Below, piece after piece: positions 18,501 through 27,595 of a DNA stretch of 64,000 nt. The notes beneath the pieces are model-generated. The model was not told the origin of the DNA. It ran no database searches and worked only from the letters and a program-made list of their open reading frames with translations. The stretch is from Dickeya zeae NCPPB 2538 (GTDB lineage: Bacteria > Pseudomonadota > Gammaproteobacteria > Enterobacterales > Enterobacteriaceae), in assembly GCF_000406165.1 (NCBI RefSeq), contig NZ_CM001977.1:2195915-2259914 (forward strand). The letters are read 5' to 3'. The position numbers and the translations under genes are program-made. The stretch's first letter is position 1. The number at the start of each line of letters is the position of its first letter.

Positions 18501-21122
18501 TTAACGGCTGGCCTCTGCCCATTTGCCGTCAACATAGAACGCAGACCATCCCGTTGCCTTTCCTTCTTTTTCAGAAGAGACATACTGTTGTTTGGTCTTA
18601 CGGCTAAACCGCACCAGCGTTTTATTGCCTTCAGGGTCGGTTACCGGCGCATCAGCCAGATAACGCAGTTTTTCCGGCAGGCGATCACGGAAGCGCACCA
18701 GCTCTTCCACCAACGGCGCACGGGTTTCCCGTGATTTCGGGAACGTATTGGCCGCCAGGAACACACCGGCAGCACCGTCGCGCAATACAAAATACGCGTC
18801 GGACTTTTCACACGCCAGTTCCGGCAGTGGTACCGGGTCTTCCTTCGGCGGTGCCACTTCACCATTACGCAGAATTTTACGGGTATTACCACAGGTTTCG
18901 TTGGTACAGGCCATGTACTTGCCGAAACGCCCCATCTTCAGGTGCATTTCCGAACCGCACTTCTCACACTCAACGACCGGGCCATCATACCCTTTCAGCC
19001 GGAACTCGCCGTGTTCAATCTCATAGCCATCGCAGGATGGGTTGTTACCGCACACATGCAGCTTACGCTGATTGTCGATGAGGTAACTGTCCATCGCCGT
19101 ACCGCATTTCGAACAACGGCGACGAGCACGCAGCGCATTGGTCTCAGCCTCATCACCTTCCAGCACATTCAGTACTTCTGCTTCCGGGATCAAGTTAATG
19201 GTGGTTTTGCAGCGCTCTTTCGGCGGCAACGCATAACCCGAGCACCCCAGAAACACCCCGGTACTGGCGGTTCGAATGCCCATCTGACGACTACAGGTCG
19301 GGCAATCAATGCTGGTGAGCACCATCTGGTTCGGCTTCATCCCGCCTTCATCCGGCTCCAGCTCGGCGGTTTCCAGTTGCTTGCTGAATTCAGCAAAGAA
19401 TTCATCTAGCACGGCTTTCCATTCAGCCTGGCTGTTGGCAACCAGATCAAGGCTGTTCTCCATGCGTGCGGTGAAATCATAATTCATCAACTCGCGGAAG
19501 TTATCTTCCAGCCGGTCGGTGACGATTTCCCCCATTTTCTCCGCATAGAAACGACGATTTTCTACCCGGACATAACCACGATCCTGAATCGTAGAAATGA
19601 TAGCCGCATAGGTAGAAGGCCGGCCGATACCGCGCTTTTCCAGTTCCTTAACCAGAGAAGCCTCGCTGTAACGTGCCGGTGGCTTGGTAAAATGCTGACT
19701 TGGCAACAATTTTTCCAACGACAACGCTTGTCCTACTTCAACAACTGGCAATGTCCGGTCTTCATCGCTCTTGCGTAATGCCGGCATCACTTTCGTCCAG
19801 CCATCAAAACGCAGGGTACGCCCTTTGGCGCGCAGTTGATAATCCCCGGCACTGACCAACAGTGTTGTGGAATCATACTGAGCAGGTGTCATCTGACACG
19901 CCACGAACTGCCGCCAAATCAGTTGGTACAGCTTTTGTGCATCGGCTTCCATGTCTTTAAGCTGGTCAGCCAGCACCTTGACATCAGAAGGACGGATCGC
20001 TTCGTGCGCTTCCTGTGAATTTTCCTTGCTGGTGTACAGGTTAGCGGCATCCGGCAGATAGCGTTTACCAAACTCGCTTTGAATATAATCACGCGCCATC
20101 GTCAGCGCATCCTGACTCAAGTTCGTGGAATCGGTACGCATGTAAGTGATGTGACCGGCTTCATACAGTCGCTGCGCCATCATCATGGTTTTTTTCACGC
20201 CAAAACCCAGACGGGTGCTAGCGGCTTGTTGCAGCGTAGAGGTAATAAAGGGAGCGCCCGGTTTGCTGCTGGTCGGTTTGTCTTCCCGCTCGGCGACCAC
20301 ATAGCTGGCTTTTTCCAGCAGGCTGAGCGCCGCCTGTGTCTGTGCCTGATTTACCGGACGGAAAGGTTTACCCTGGTGATGCGTTACCTGCATCTGCAAT
20401 GCCGTTTCGGCATTGGCCAGCAAATCGGCGTGCAACTCCCAGTATTCTTCCGGTACAAACGCTTTGATTTCACGCTCGCGTTCCACTACCAGACGCACCG
20501 CCACTGACTGCACTCGTCCGGCAGACAATCCGCGGGCAATTTTCTTCCACAACAGCGGCGACACCATGTACCCCACCACACGATCCATAAAACGGCGTGC
20601 TTGTTGGGCATTAACACGGTTGATATTCAGTTCGCCCGGTTTTTCGAACGCCTGACGAATGGCATTCTTGGTGATTTCGTTAAACACCACACGGCTAAAA
20701 CGCTTGTCATCACCACCGATAATTTCCCGCAGGTGCCACGCAATGGCTTCCCCTTCGCGGTCAAGGTCGGTTGCGAGGTAGATGTGGTCGGCATTCTGTG
20801 CCAGCGTTTTTAACTCTGAGACCACTTTTTCCTTACCGGGCAGGATCTCATAATGGGCTTGCCAGCCATGGTACGGATCAACGCCCATGCGATTAACCAG
20901 TGCGGTTTTTTCATCTTTTTTGACCGCTTTCTTGGCCTTCTCGCCACTTTTGGCTTTCTCGGCGGCGCCTTCAGCGCCTTTCTTGCTCGCGGAACCCGAA
21001 CCGCTGGTCGGCAAGTCACGGACATGGCCTACGCTGGACTTCACCACGTAGTCATTGCCAAGGTACTTATTAATCGTTTTGGCCTTTGCCGGGGACTCGA
21101 CGATAACGAGAGCTTTACCCAT
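18501..21122 (-). CDS. topA: TopA, DNA topoisomerase I
   Basis: An 873-residue type IA topoisomerase that relaxes negative supercoils behind RNA polymerase. The Toprim domain begins ALVIVESPAKAKTINKYLG and holds the acidic motif ATDLDREGEAIAWHL. The active-site Tyr is Y327 in the block HITYMRTDSTN. Three C-terminal zinc ribbons are visible: CPTC..C..C, CSKCG..C..C and CEKCG..C..C. The region after residue 38 has a Lys/Gly/Ala-rich insert, as in E. coli (865 residues). It is transcribed alone towards cysB with its own terminator. Confidence 0.97.
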   Translation of the reverse strand: MGKALVIVESPAKAKTINKYLGNDYVVKSSVGHVRDLPTSGSGSASKKGAEGAAEKAKSGEKAKKAVKKDEKTALVNRMGVDPYHGWQAHYEILPGKEKVVSELKTLAQNADHIYLATDLDREGEAIAWHLREIIGGDDKRFSRVVFNEITKNAIRQAFEKPGELNINRVNAQQARRFMDRVVGYMVSPLLWKKIARGLSAGRVQSVAVRLVVEREREIKAFVPEEYWELHADLLANAETALQMQVTHHQGKPFRPVNQAQTQAALSLLEKASYVVAEREDKPTSSKPGAPFITSTLQQAASTRLGFGVKKTMMMAQRLYEAGHITYMRTDSTNLSQDALTMARDYIQSEFGKRYLPDAANLYTSKENSQEAHEAIRPSDVKVLADQLKDMEADAQKLYQLIWRQFVACQMTPAQYDSTTLLVSAGDYQLRAKGRTLRFDGWTKVMPALRKSDEDRTLPVVEVGQALSLEKLLPSQHFTKPPARYSEASLVKELEKRGIGRPSTYAAIISTIQDRGYVRVENRRFYAEKMGEIVTDRLEDNFRELMNYDFTARMENSLDLVANSQAEWKAVLDEFFAEFSKQLETAELEPDEGGMKPNQMVLTSIDCPTCSRQMGIRTASTGVFLGCSGYALPPKERCKTTINLIPEAEVLNVLEGDEAETNALRARRRCSKCGTAMDSYLIDNQRKLHVCGNNPSCDGYEIEHGEFRLKGYDGPVVECEKCGSEMHLKMGRFGKYMACTNETCGNTRKILRNGEVAPPKEDPVPLPELACEKSDAYFVLRDGAAGVFLAANTFPKSRETRAPLVEELVRFRDRLPEKLRYLADAPVTDPEGNKTLVRFSRKTKQQYVSSEKEGKATGWSAFYVDGKWAEASR

Positions 21123-21562
21123 AATATATTGTTACCTACTGAATTCTTTGAAAAAAGAAAAAATTTTCTCAGTTATTCGCTCTGGCTTTCCAGCCGGCGT
21201 AGCCTGAACCATCACGGTTGCGGGAAAATCGTTTTTTTAACGTGGCGACGGTGCGCCGCACGCATTCACTGCGCCGCAACCCTATGATCAATCAGGATTA
21301 TTCTTTACTGCATCACACTCATCGGCAACCGGTTTCATCCCGGCGTAACGCAATTTTTCCGCCTGACGATGCAAAATCCCACACTCTACCTGATAAATAG
21401 CACCACGCAACCTAATTAGCATGTAAAACCTGTTTTCGCCAATCATTACTCTTGTGTTTATCGGCAAAGTAGTGAATAAAAATCAGTCAATTTGCGCTAA
21501 ATCCCACTCAGACGCTACAATAGCGCCAGAAAAACTAGGGTTACTTGCAGGAGAGAAAGACC
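21123..21562. other. topA-yciN divergent intergenic region
   Basis: The 440 bases carry the topA promoter(s), reading left, and the yciN promoter at the right end. No gene is supported; a short plus-strand frame near 21218-21400 lacks any recognisable feature. E. coli topA has several stacked promoters here, but individual elements could not be assigned by eye. Confidence 0.5.
21492..21521 (+). promoter_or_regulatory. Probable sigma-70 promoter of yciN
   Basis: TTGCGC (-35) and TACAAT (-10) are separated by 18 bp and lie 42-71 nt before the yciN start codon. This is a visual match only. Confidence 0.5.
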
Positions 21563-21832
21563 ATGCCTGGTTTTATGCACATAAATGAAGAAAAAACACC
21601 GATTAGCCGTGAAGCCCTGTTACAGGAAGCCAATGCGCTGATTCAGAATCACGACGATTACCTGCATGGCATGATCGCTAATGCGGTAGAACAAAAAAAT
21701 GGCGTACTGGTGTTTCGCGGCGAGTACTTTCTCGATAACGATGGGCTCCCGACGAACAAAACCACAGCAGTGTTCAATATGTTCAAACATCTGGCGCACG
21801 TCTTATCAGAAAAATATCAACTTATTGATTAA
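21563..21832 (+). CDS. yciN: YciN family protein
   Basis: This 89-residue cytoplasmic protein follows E. coli YciN over its whole length: ISREALLQEANALIQNH, NGVLVFRGEYFLDNDGLPT and the C-terminal VFNMFKHLAHVLSEKYQL are nearly identical blocks. Its function is not established. The ATG preceded by GGAG at 9 nt was chosen; the frame extends six codons upstream to a TTG. The position next to topA is conserved in enterics. Confidence 0.88.
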   Translation: MPGFMHINEEKTPISREALLQEANALIQNHDDYLHGMIANAVEQKNGVLVFRGEYFLDNDGLPTNKTTAVFNMFKHLAHVLSEKYQLID

Positions 21833-22227
21833 TACCAACCTTACACCGGGACCACACCGCCCGGTGCTTCTTTGGTGTTGCGACTCTTCGGTGTTTTTAG
21901 TCTCCCCGGTTCACGTACCCTGTGGCATTCACCAATATTCTCCTTTGTGCATTCGCGGTTATCCGCCGTCAGCCAAGCTATGCCCCTCTGTTTTAGGCCA
22001 CAACAATGGAGAATGGCAACGCTACCATTAACAACGCCTAAATAATTTAAAAATAAATATAATAGACTTAATTAAAAAAGATATTATTTAAAGAAAATCC
22101 TTTTAAAAAAAAAGCAGAAAACATTTCACAACAAATATTGCAATTTATTTACAGAACAAAAATCATTACTTATACTCTCGAACGATGCCTTACCGGCATC
22201 CATTAAAAATCATTTATGGAGAGTGTT
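21833..22227. other. AT-rich region upstream of the secreted-protein gene
   Basis: The first 190 bases have normal composition and no supported gene. From about 22035 to 22170 the DNA is strongly AT-rich, with A- and T-tracts of the type H-NS prefers. The right end holds a promoter and a short leader containing the hairpin GATGCC-TTACC-GGCATC (22184-22200). Confidence 0.55.
22148..22176 (+). promoter_or_regulatory. Sigma-70 promoter of the secreted-protein gene
   Basis: TTTACA at 22148-22153 and TATACT at 22171-22176 have the ideal 17-bp spacing. They lie directly downstream of a long AT-rich tract and about 50 nt before the start codon, giving a leader of roughly 45 nt with a small hairpin. 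Confidence 0.65.
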
Positions 22228-22824
22228 ATGAAAAAGCAATTTGGATTGCCTTTGTTATTGTCACTCGCAGCAGTTTTTAGTCATGGCAGTTATTCTCAAA
22301 CCCTTAATAATACCGATGAGGCAGGCCTGCCGATTGAATCAGGTCTGACAACGTTCCAGCCATTGGAAAGCAGCGGCCCGCTTTCTGTAGCCAGAGATAC
22401 CCCCCGTTCATCATCATCTTCTGGTCCCTTGCGAGCTCCGGCCCCTGCGCTATCACGCGTGGCAGTCTACGCCGTAGGTTCGTCTAACTGTGGTTGGGAA
22501 CCCATGACCTCTCTGGGGCAATTTTCAACCACCTGTGACCACGGTGGCTCACAACTTAGGGTAGCAGTACAGGAAATTGGTTACGGCAGTAATCCGGTAG
22601 CCTGGATGAATAGCAATTTATTGCCACGCAGCGCCAATTATCAAACCGATACTATTTGTAATGTCGGGGGGCAATACACCTTCCCTTGTCCGGCCGGTTA
22701 TACCGTTGTAGGCTGGATGCGTTATTATAATCTGGATGGAAATGAAAGTGGTCAATTCCAATTCCAGGACACATCAACGAATGCGCCAAGAAATACGTTA
22801 TCCACACAGATAACTATTCGATAA
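22228..22824 (+). CDS. Secreted protein of unknown function, possibly DUF4879/YolA-like
   Basis: A 198-residue protein with a signal peptide (MKKQFGLPLLLSLAAVFSHG, cleavage probably near residue 20-24). A Ser/Pro-rich linker runs over residues about 45-75, followed by a compact Cys-containing domain. Visible blocks are VAVYAVGSSNCGWEP, CDHGGSQLRVAVQEIGYG and FPCPAGYTVVGWMRYY. From memory these resemble the DUF4879/YolA family of small secreted proteins in Bacillus and some plant-associated Gram-negatives, but this is uncertain. The start has a GGAGAG ribosome site. The gene stands alone, downstream of an AT-rich tract, and is absent from this position in E. coli, which suggests acquisition. 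Confidence 0.75.
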   Translation: MKKQFGLPLLLSLAAVFSHGSYSQTLNNTDEAGLPIESGLTTFQPLESSGPLSVARDTPRSSSSSGPLRAPAPALSRVAVYAVGSSNCGWEPMTSLGQFSTTCDHGGSQLRVAVQEIGYGSNPVAWMNSNLLPRSANYQTDTICNVGGQYTFPCPAGYTVVGWMRYYNLDGNESGQFQFQDTSTNAPRNTLSTQITIR

Positions 22825-22833
22825 TTCGGCACA

Positions 22834-22856
22834 TGAACGGCCCCATGGGCCGTTCA
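22834..22856 (+). terminator. Hairpin after the secreted-protein gene
   Basis: A perfect 10-bp stem (TGAACGGCCC/GGGCCGTTCA) with a 3-nt loop begins 10 nt after the stop codon. Only a weak T stretch follows, so it may be a poor intrinsic terminator or a stabiliser. Confidence 0.6.
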
Positions 22857-23095
22857 TTCATCGAGGTCATCTATTTTTATTTTGAACAACACCCATGGAC
22901 TATAAAATAAAATTACCTGCCATCAGGAAAATAAAATAATTAATAGATGAATGAACGATTAAAAATCGCCACACAATATTTATACCGAAACCAGAATATG
23001 AAGAACAGGCAGGAACCCACCCATCCGGCACACCACAATACACTGATGGTATTGATACAAAGGCAATACACGGACAGGCAGGTCAAACAGCTGAC

Positions 23096-24141
23096 TTACA
23101 GCTGAGGATGATTTCCTCGCTGCCACCAACGCAGCATCAGACGTTCCAGCGCATCGCTGGTACTGCCGGTTAACCGATCCAACAGACGCTTGCGGCGGGT
23201 ATAGCGTACCGCCAATACTTCGTGGTTTTCCATTTCAGCAATCAGTAGGTCGTCACTGGTGCCAATAGCATCCACCAGCCCCATGTCCTTCGCCTGTGTA
23301 CCAAACCAGTGCTCACCGGTTGCGACCGATTCAATATCCAACGACGGGCGCATCTCGCTGACAAACTGTTTAAATAGCAGATGCGTTTCATTTAATTCCT
23401 GACGGAATTTTTCCCGCCCTTCATCCGTGTTTTCACCAAACAGTGTCAGTGTGCGTTTGTACTGGCCTGCCGTATGCAATTCCACATCAATATCTTTATT
23501 CTTCAATAACCGATTGAAGTTCGGGATTTGTGCCACCACGCCAATCGACCCGACAATAGCGAACGGCGCCGCCACGATACGATCCGCCACGCATGCCATC
23601 ATATAGCCGCCGCTGGCCGCCACTTTATCCACGGCTACGGTCAGGCGAATACCACGCTGCCGGATACGCTGTAGTTGGGACGCAGCCAGCCCGTAGCCAT
23701 GCACCACACCGCCAGGGCTTTCCAGGCGTAGCAACACTTCATCTTCCGGTCGTGCCACCGCCAGCACCGCCGACACTTCTTCTCGCAGCGAGCTGACTTC
23801 GCCCGCGTCCATACTGCCGTTAAAATCGAGCACATATAAGCACGGGCGAGCGGATTTCTCCTCGCCACGTTTGGCGCGCTTCTTTTCCTGTTTGGCGGTT
23901 TCCTTATCTTCTTTTTTTGTTTTTTCTCCAGCAGGTTACGCTCGGTGTCGCTCATAGCGGCAGAGCGCATCTCCTGCCGCATCTCACGGTATTGTTCGCC
24001 CAGATTAATCACCTGCAGTTCGCCTTTACGATGGCGTTTACGCTGTGTCATACCGACTGTCAGCACCACCAATGCGCCGATCGCGACGACAAGGGTGACG
24101 ACTTTTGCCAGGAATAAACCATACTGAGAAAGTAATTCCAC
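23096..24141 (-). CDS. sohB: SohB, inner-membrane S49 peptidase, split by a -1 frameshift
   Basis: Two overlapping frames together encode SohB. The first 77 codons (GTG start at 24141, with AAGG upstream) give ELLSQYGLFLAKVVTL, a membrane anchor, and a basic linker. The peptidase domain (LDFNGSMDAGEVSSLRE, LRLESPGGVVHGYG, DKVAASGGYMMACVAD with the catalytic Ser and Lys region) is in the -1 frame. A -1 shift at the heptamer A-AAA-AAG (23917-23911) joins them into 348 residues, matching E. coli SohB (349). Without the shift, translation continues 90 codons in the wrong frame to 23641. It may be programmed frameshifting, a true loss-of-function indel, or a homopolymer sequencing error. It is divergent from yciK. 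Confidence 0.85.
23911..23917 (-). other. A-AAA-AAG slippery heptamer in sohB
   Basis: In the upstream frame the codons read CAA AAA AAG, placing the heptamer in the X-XXY-YYZ register needed for simultaneous -1 slippage. The next codon after slippage is GAA, in the peptidase frame. A GGAG motif on the mRNA ends 8 nt upstream, similar to the stimulator in E. coli dnaX. The run is seven A residues. Confidence 0.7.
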
Positions 24142-24423
24142 AAATACCGCCTTCATTGACCAATGTGATATATGACGTTGATTCTCAAACAACCATTACG
24201 GTTTACAGCGCGGGGCGCCGAGCTTCTAACCTAACGTATGACAAGCGTGATGGCGATGATCTTTATATATAAATTGAACTTTCCGCTGCTTTTTGCTGCG
24301 CAGTCTGTGAGAAAGCCGGACCTTCTGATTGAAAACACCTATTGTTTCAGGCATAAAAAAACCATGATGGCTTTTTAGAAACACCACATCATCCACGAAT
24401 GATGGCAGCCAGAGGACACTGTT

Positions 24424-25185
24424 TTGCATTACCAACCGAAAAAAGACTTGTTGCAACACCGTATTATTCTGGTCACGGGTGCCGGTGATGGCATTGGGCG
24501 CGAGGCCGCGCTGACCTATGCACGTCATGGTGCAAGCATGGTGTTGCTGGGACGTACCGAGAGTAAATTGCGGGACGTGGAACAACAAATCCTGCAAGAG
24601 TGCGGGACCCACAGTTATCTGATCCCCTGCGATATGCTGACCGCCAGCCACCATGACTTTATGCAGATAGCCGGGCAGCTTGGTCAGGCGCTACCGCGGC
24701 TCGATGGCGTGCTGCACAATGCCGGTCTGCTGGGTGACATTGTGCCGATGGCGGAACAATCCGCTACCGTCTGGCACCAGGTCATGCAGGTTAACGTTAA
24801 CGCGACTTTTATGCTGACACAGGCGTTATTGCCGTTGCTGCTGAAATCCGCCACTCCCTCGCTTATTTTCACCAGTTCCAGTGTGGGTCGTCAGGGGCGT
24901 GCTAACTGGGGGGCTTATTCGGTCTCCAAATTTGCGACTGAAGGCATGATGCAGGTGCTGGCCGAGGAGTATCGCAACCGCAACCTGCGGGTCAACTGCA
25001 TCAATCCTGGTGGTACTCGTACCCCGATGCGCGCTGCCGCATTCCCCAATGAAGATCCGAACAAGCTCAAAACGCCAGCGGATATTATGCCGCTGTATTT
25101 GTACCTAATGGGGGATGATAGTCGCCGTAAGACCGGCATGAGCTTTGACGCACAACCCGACCGCAAACCCGGCCCTGCCGAATGA
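24424..25185 (+). CDS. yciK: YciK, SDR-family oxidoreductase
   Basis: A 253-residue short-chain dehydrogenase/reductase. It has the N-terminal cofactor motif LVTGAGDGIGREAA (about residues 17-30), the LHNAGLLGD motif near residue 98 and the catalytic SSS...YSVSK triad region. The start is a TTG codon: it gives MHYQPKKDLL, which aligns with the first residues of E. coli YciK, and an AGAGGA ribosome site precedes it. The physiological substrate is not known. btuR follows after 33 nt, as in E. coli. Confidence 0.93.
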   Translation: MHYQPKKDLLQHRIILVTGAGDGIGREAALTYARHGASMVLLGRTESKLRDVEQQILQECGTHSYLIPCDMLTASHHDFMQIAGQLGQALPRLDGVLHNAGLLGDIVPMAEQSATVWHQVMQVNVNATFMLTQALLPLLLKSATPSLIFTSSSVGRQGRANWGAYSVSKFATEGMMQVLAEEYRNRNLRVNCINPGGTRTPMRAAAFPNEDPNKLKTPADIMPLYLYLMGDDSRRKTGMSFDAQPDRKPGPAE

Positions 25186-25218
25186 TGCAACACACGATGG
25201 AACAAAGGGTATCCGCTT

Positions 25219-25809
25219 ATGAGTGATGATCGTCACCAGCAACGTCAGCAGCGACTAAAAGAAAAAGTCGACGCCCGCATCGCCGCCGCTACTGATGTCC
25301 GTGGCATTCTGATGGTATTCACCGGTAACGGTAAAGGAAAAACCACGGCGGCCTTCGGCACGGTAACCCGGGCCGTCGGACACGGACTGAAAGCTGGCGT
25401 CATCCAGTTCATTAAAGGTGAATGGCCGAACGGCGAAAAGAATCTGCTACAGCAGCATGGGGTGGAGTTTCAGGTGATGGCGACCGGCTTTACCTGGGAT
25501 ACACAAAACCGCCAGACAGACACCGAAGCCGCCCAGCGTGTGTGGCAGCATGGCCTGCGTATGCTGGCCGATGACTCGCTCGATCTGGTGGTGCTCGATG
25601 AACTGACCTATATGTTGAGCTACGATTACCTGCCGCTGAACGATGTCATGACCGCACTACAGCAGAGGCCAGCGCATCAGAGCGTAATCATTACCGGCAG
25701 GGGTTGTCATCGCGACTTGCTGGAAATGGCGGATACCGTAACGGAAATGCGGCCGGTGAAACATGCCTTTGACGCCGGGATTCAAGCCCAGCAAGGGATT
25801 GACTGGTAG
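25219..25809 (+). CDS. btuR: BtuR (CobO), cob(I)alamin adenosyltransferase
   Basis: This 196-residue enzyme adenosylates corrinoids, making adenosylcobalamin in the salvage pathway. The P-loop FTGNGKGKTTAAFG lies near residues 34-47, and the DLVVLDELTYML acidic motif and IITGRGCHRDLLEMADTVTE block are typical of CobA/BtuR proteins. Length equals E. coli BtuR (196). It is downstream of yciK and convergent with rluB. Confidence 0.95.
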   Translation: MSDDRHQQRQQRLKEKVDARIAAATDVRGILMVFTGNGKGKTTAAFGTVTRAVGHGLKAGVIQFIKGEWPNGEKNLLQQHGVEFQVMATGFTWDTQNRQTDTEAAQRVWQHGLRMLADDSLDLVVLDELTYMLSYDYLPLNDVMTALQQRPAHQSVIITGRGCHRDLLEMADTVTEMRPVKHAFDAGIQAQQGIDW

Positions 25810-25833
25810 ATATCAGGAAAGAACAACAGCAAA

Positions 25834-25859
25834 GAGGCTGCGCCAGTCGGCACAGCCTC
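25834..25859. terminator. Hairpin between convergent btuR and rluB
   Basis: GAGGCTG-c-GCC and GGC-a-CAGCCTC form an 11-position stem with one mismatch and loop AGTC. The gap is only 61 nt, so it probably serves both genes. Neither strand has a strong T-run. Confidence 0.6.
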
Positions 25860-25870
25860 AGACAAACCAA

Positions 25871-26761
25871 TCAACCGTTGCGCTTCGGCGCACTGCGACG
25901 GTTGCCCGTAGGACGACTCGCCGCGCCAGTCTGCCCATGGCGTTTCACCGCACGGCGTATCTGGTTAGCCTTCACCCGACGGCGCTCGCGCTCCACTGGC
26001 AGTTTACTGACCGTCTCTGGCGTCAGTTGCACCAGCTCACGCAGGTAGTTAACGTCAGCCAGCGGCATCTCCGTCCAGCCACCACGGGGTAACCCTTTCG
26101 GTAACTGAATATCGCCATAACGCACACGGATCAGACGACTCACCTGCACGCCCACCGCTTCCCACAAACGACGTACTTCGCGGTTACGGCCTTCCGTTAA
26201 GGTGACGTTGTACCATTGATTCAGCCCTTCGCCACCTTGGTAGCGAATCGCACGGAATGCCGCCGGGCCATCTTCCAGTTGAACGCCTTTACTCAATTGA
26301 CGAATTTTATCATCACCCACTTCGCCAAAGACGCGTACGGCATACTCACGCTCGACTTCACGGCTGGGGTGCATCAAACGGTTAGCCAGCTCACCATCCG
26401 TTGTAAACAGCAGCAGGCCAGAGGTATTCACGTCAAGACGCCCTACTGCCACCCAACGGTATCCCTGAATGCGCGGCAGACGATCAAACACCGTCGGTCG
26501 GCCTTCCGGGTCGCTGCGGGTACAGAGTTCCCCTTCCGGCTTGTAATACATTAATACACGGCAGACAGCTTCTTCAGTTTCACGAACTGACACCACATGT
26601 CCGTCGATACGAATTTTGGTCGCCCGGGTAACCTCAACGCGATCCCCCAACGTGGCAATCTTGCCGTCAACGCTAATGCGCCCGGCTTCAATCATACTTT
26701 CAATTTCGCGGCGTGAACCGTGCCCTGCACGCGCCAGCACTTTCTGTAGCTTTTCGCTCAT
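25871..26761 (-). CDS. rluB: RluB, 23S rRNA pseudouridine synthase
   Basis: The 296-residue protein begins with an S4 RNA-binding domain (MSEKLQKVLARAGHGSRREI). It continues with a RsuA/RluB-type pseudouridine synthase domain whose catalytic Asp is in GRLDVNTSGLLLFTTDG. It modifies U2605 in 23S rRNA in E. coli. The C-terminal 50 residues are Arg-rich and disordered, as in other RluB proteins. It is transcribed on the minus strand, with a strong inverted repeat in its upstream region. Confidence 0.93.
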   Translation of the reverse strand: MSEKLQKVLARAGHGSRREIESMIEAGRISVDGKIATLGDRVEVTRATKIRIDGHVVSVRETEEAVCRVLMYYKPEGELCTRSDPEGRPTVFDRLPRIQGYRWVAVGRLDVNTSGLLLFTTDGELANRLMHPSREVEREYAVRVFGEVGDDKIRQLSKGVQLEDGPAAFRAIRYQGGEGLNQWYNVTLTEGRNREVRRLWEAVGVQVSRLIRVRYGDIQLPKGLPRGGWTEMPLADVNYLRELVQLTPETVSKLPVERERRRVKANQIRRAVKRHGQTGAASRPTGNRRSAPKRNG

Positions 26762-26821
26762 TGAGCAACCTCTGATGTCGCCTTCACAGGCGTCGGGGGG
26801 AATGTCATTGATGACCAGAAA

Positions 26822-26855
26822 TGCGTTAACTCATTAAAAATAAAGAGTTAACGCA
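26822..26855. other. Inverted repeat upstream of rluB
   Basis: TGCGTTAACTC and GAGTTAACGCA form a perfect 11-bp inverted repeat separated by the AT-only spacer ATTAAAAATAAA. It lies 61-94 nt upstream of the rluB start. It could be an operator for a dimeric repressor or an mRNA hairpin; no known consensus was recognised. Confidence 0.6.
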
Positions 26856-26974
26856 GAATAGTGTGATTATACCTTGATTCAACCCATTTGTATGCCAAAT
26901 GTTAGCGGCAATAGGCCTGATACCCGCGCCTGACCGTAGGTTTATTGCCAGGATAACGTATTACAGGAGACCGA

Positions 26975-27595
26975 TTACAAAAACGGCGTCACATCCCCCG
27001 TGCCTTCGCGTACCACCACCGGTACATCTTCGGTCAGATCAATAACCGTGGTGGGCTGTTGCCCCAAAAAACCGCCGTGAATAATCAAATCTACCCGTTT
27101 ACCCAGTTGTTCCTGAATTTCTTCCGGATCAGATTCGGCAAAATCGTTACCCGGCAGCATCAGCGTGGTTGACATTAACGGCTCATTCAGCACCGACAGC
27201 AAGTCCAACGCAATCGGGTTAGACGGCACACGCATACCAATGGTTTTGCGCTTATCGTTCATCAGGCGACGTGGTACTTCTTTGGTTGCCTTGAGAATAA
27301 ACGTGTAATTACCCGGCGTATTATTTTTGATCAGGCGAAACGCAGCATTATCCACATACGCATAGGAGGACAACTCTGACAGGTCGCGGCACATCAGCGT
27401 GAAGTTATGGTTCTGGTCCAGCTCGCGAATACGGCAAATACGTTCCATCGCTGCTTTGTCTTCCAGCATACACCCCAGTGCATACCCTGAATCGGTGGGA
27501 TAAACGATAACACCGCTTTTACGCAGGATTTCCACCGTCTGGTTAATCAGACGCGGTTGCGGGTTCTGCGGATGAATATAGAAAAACTGACTCAT
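26975..27595 (-). CDS. yciO: YciO, YrdC/Sua5-domain protein
   Basis: A 206-residue protein of the TsaC/YrdC/Sua5 superfamily. The N-terminal KSGVIVYPTDSGYALGC and the KRKTIGMRVPSNPIA block form the RNA-nucleotide-binding cleft of the family. TsaC members make threonylcarbamoyl-AMP for tRNA modification; the role of YciO itself is unsettled. The gene lies between rnm and rluB on the minus strand, the same order as in E. coli. Confidence 0.92.
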   Translation of the reverse strand: MSQFFYIHPQNPQPRLINQTVEILRKSGVIVYPTDSGYALGCMLEDKAAMERICRIRELDQNHNFTLMCRDLSELSSYAYVDNAAFRLIKNNTPGNYTFILKATKEVPRRLMNDKRKTIGMRVPSNPIALDLLSVLNEPLMSTTLMLPGNDFAESDPEEIQEQLGKRVDLIIHGGFLGQQPTTVIDLTEDVPVVVREGTGDVTPFL

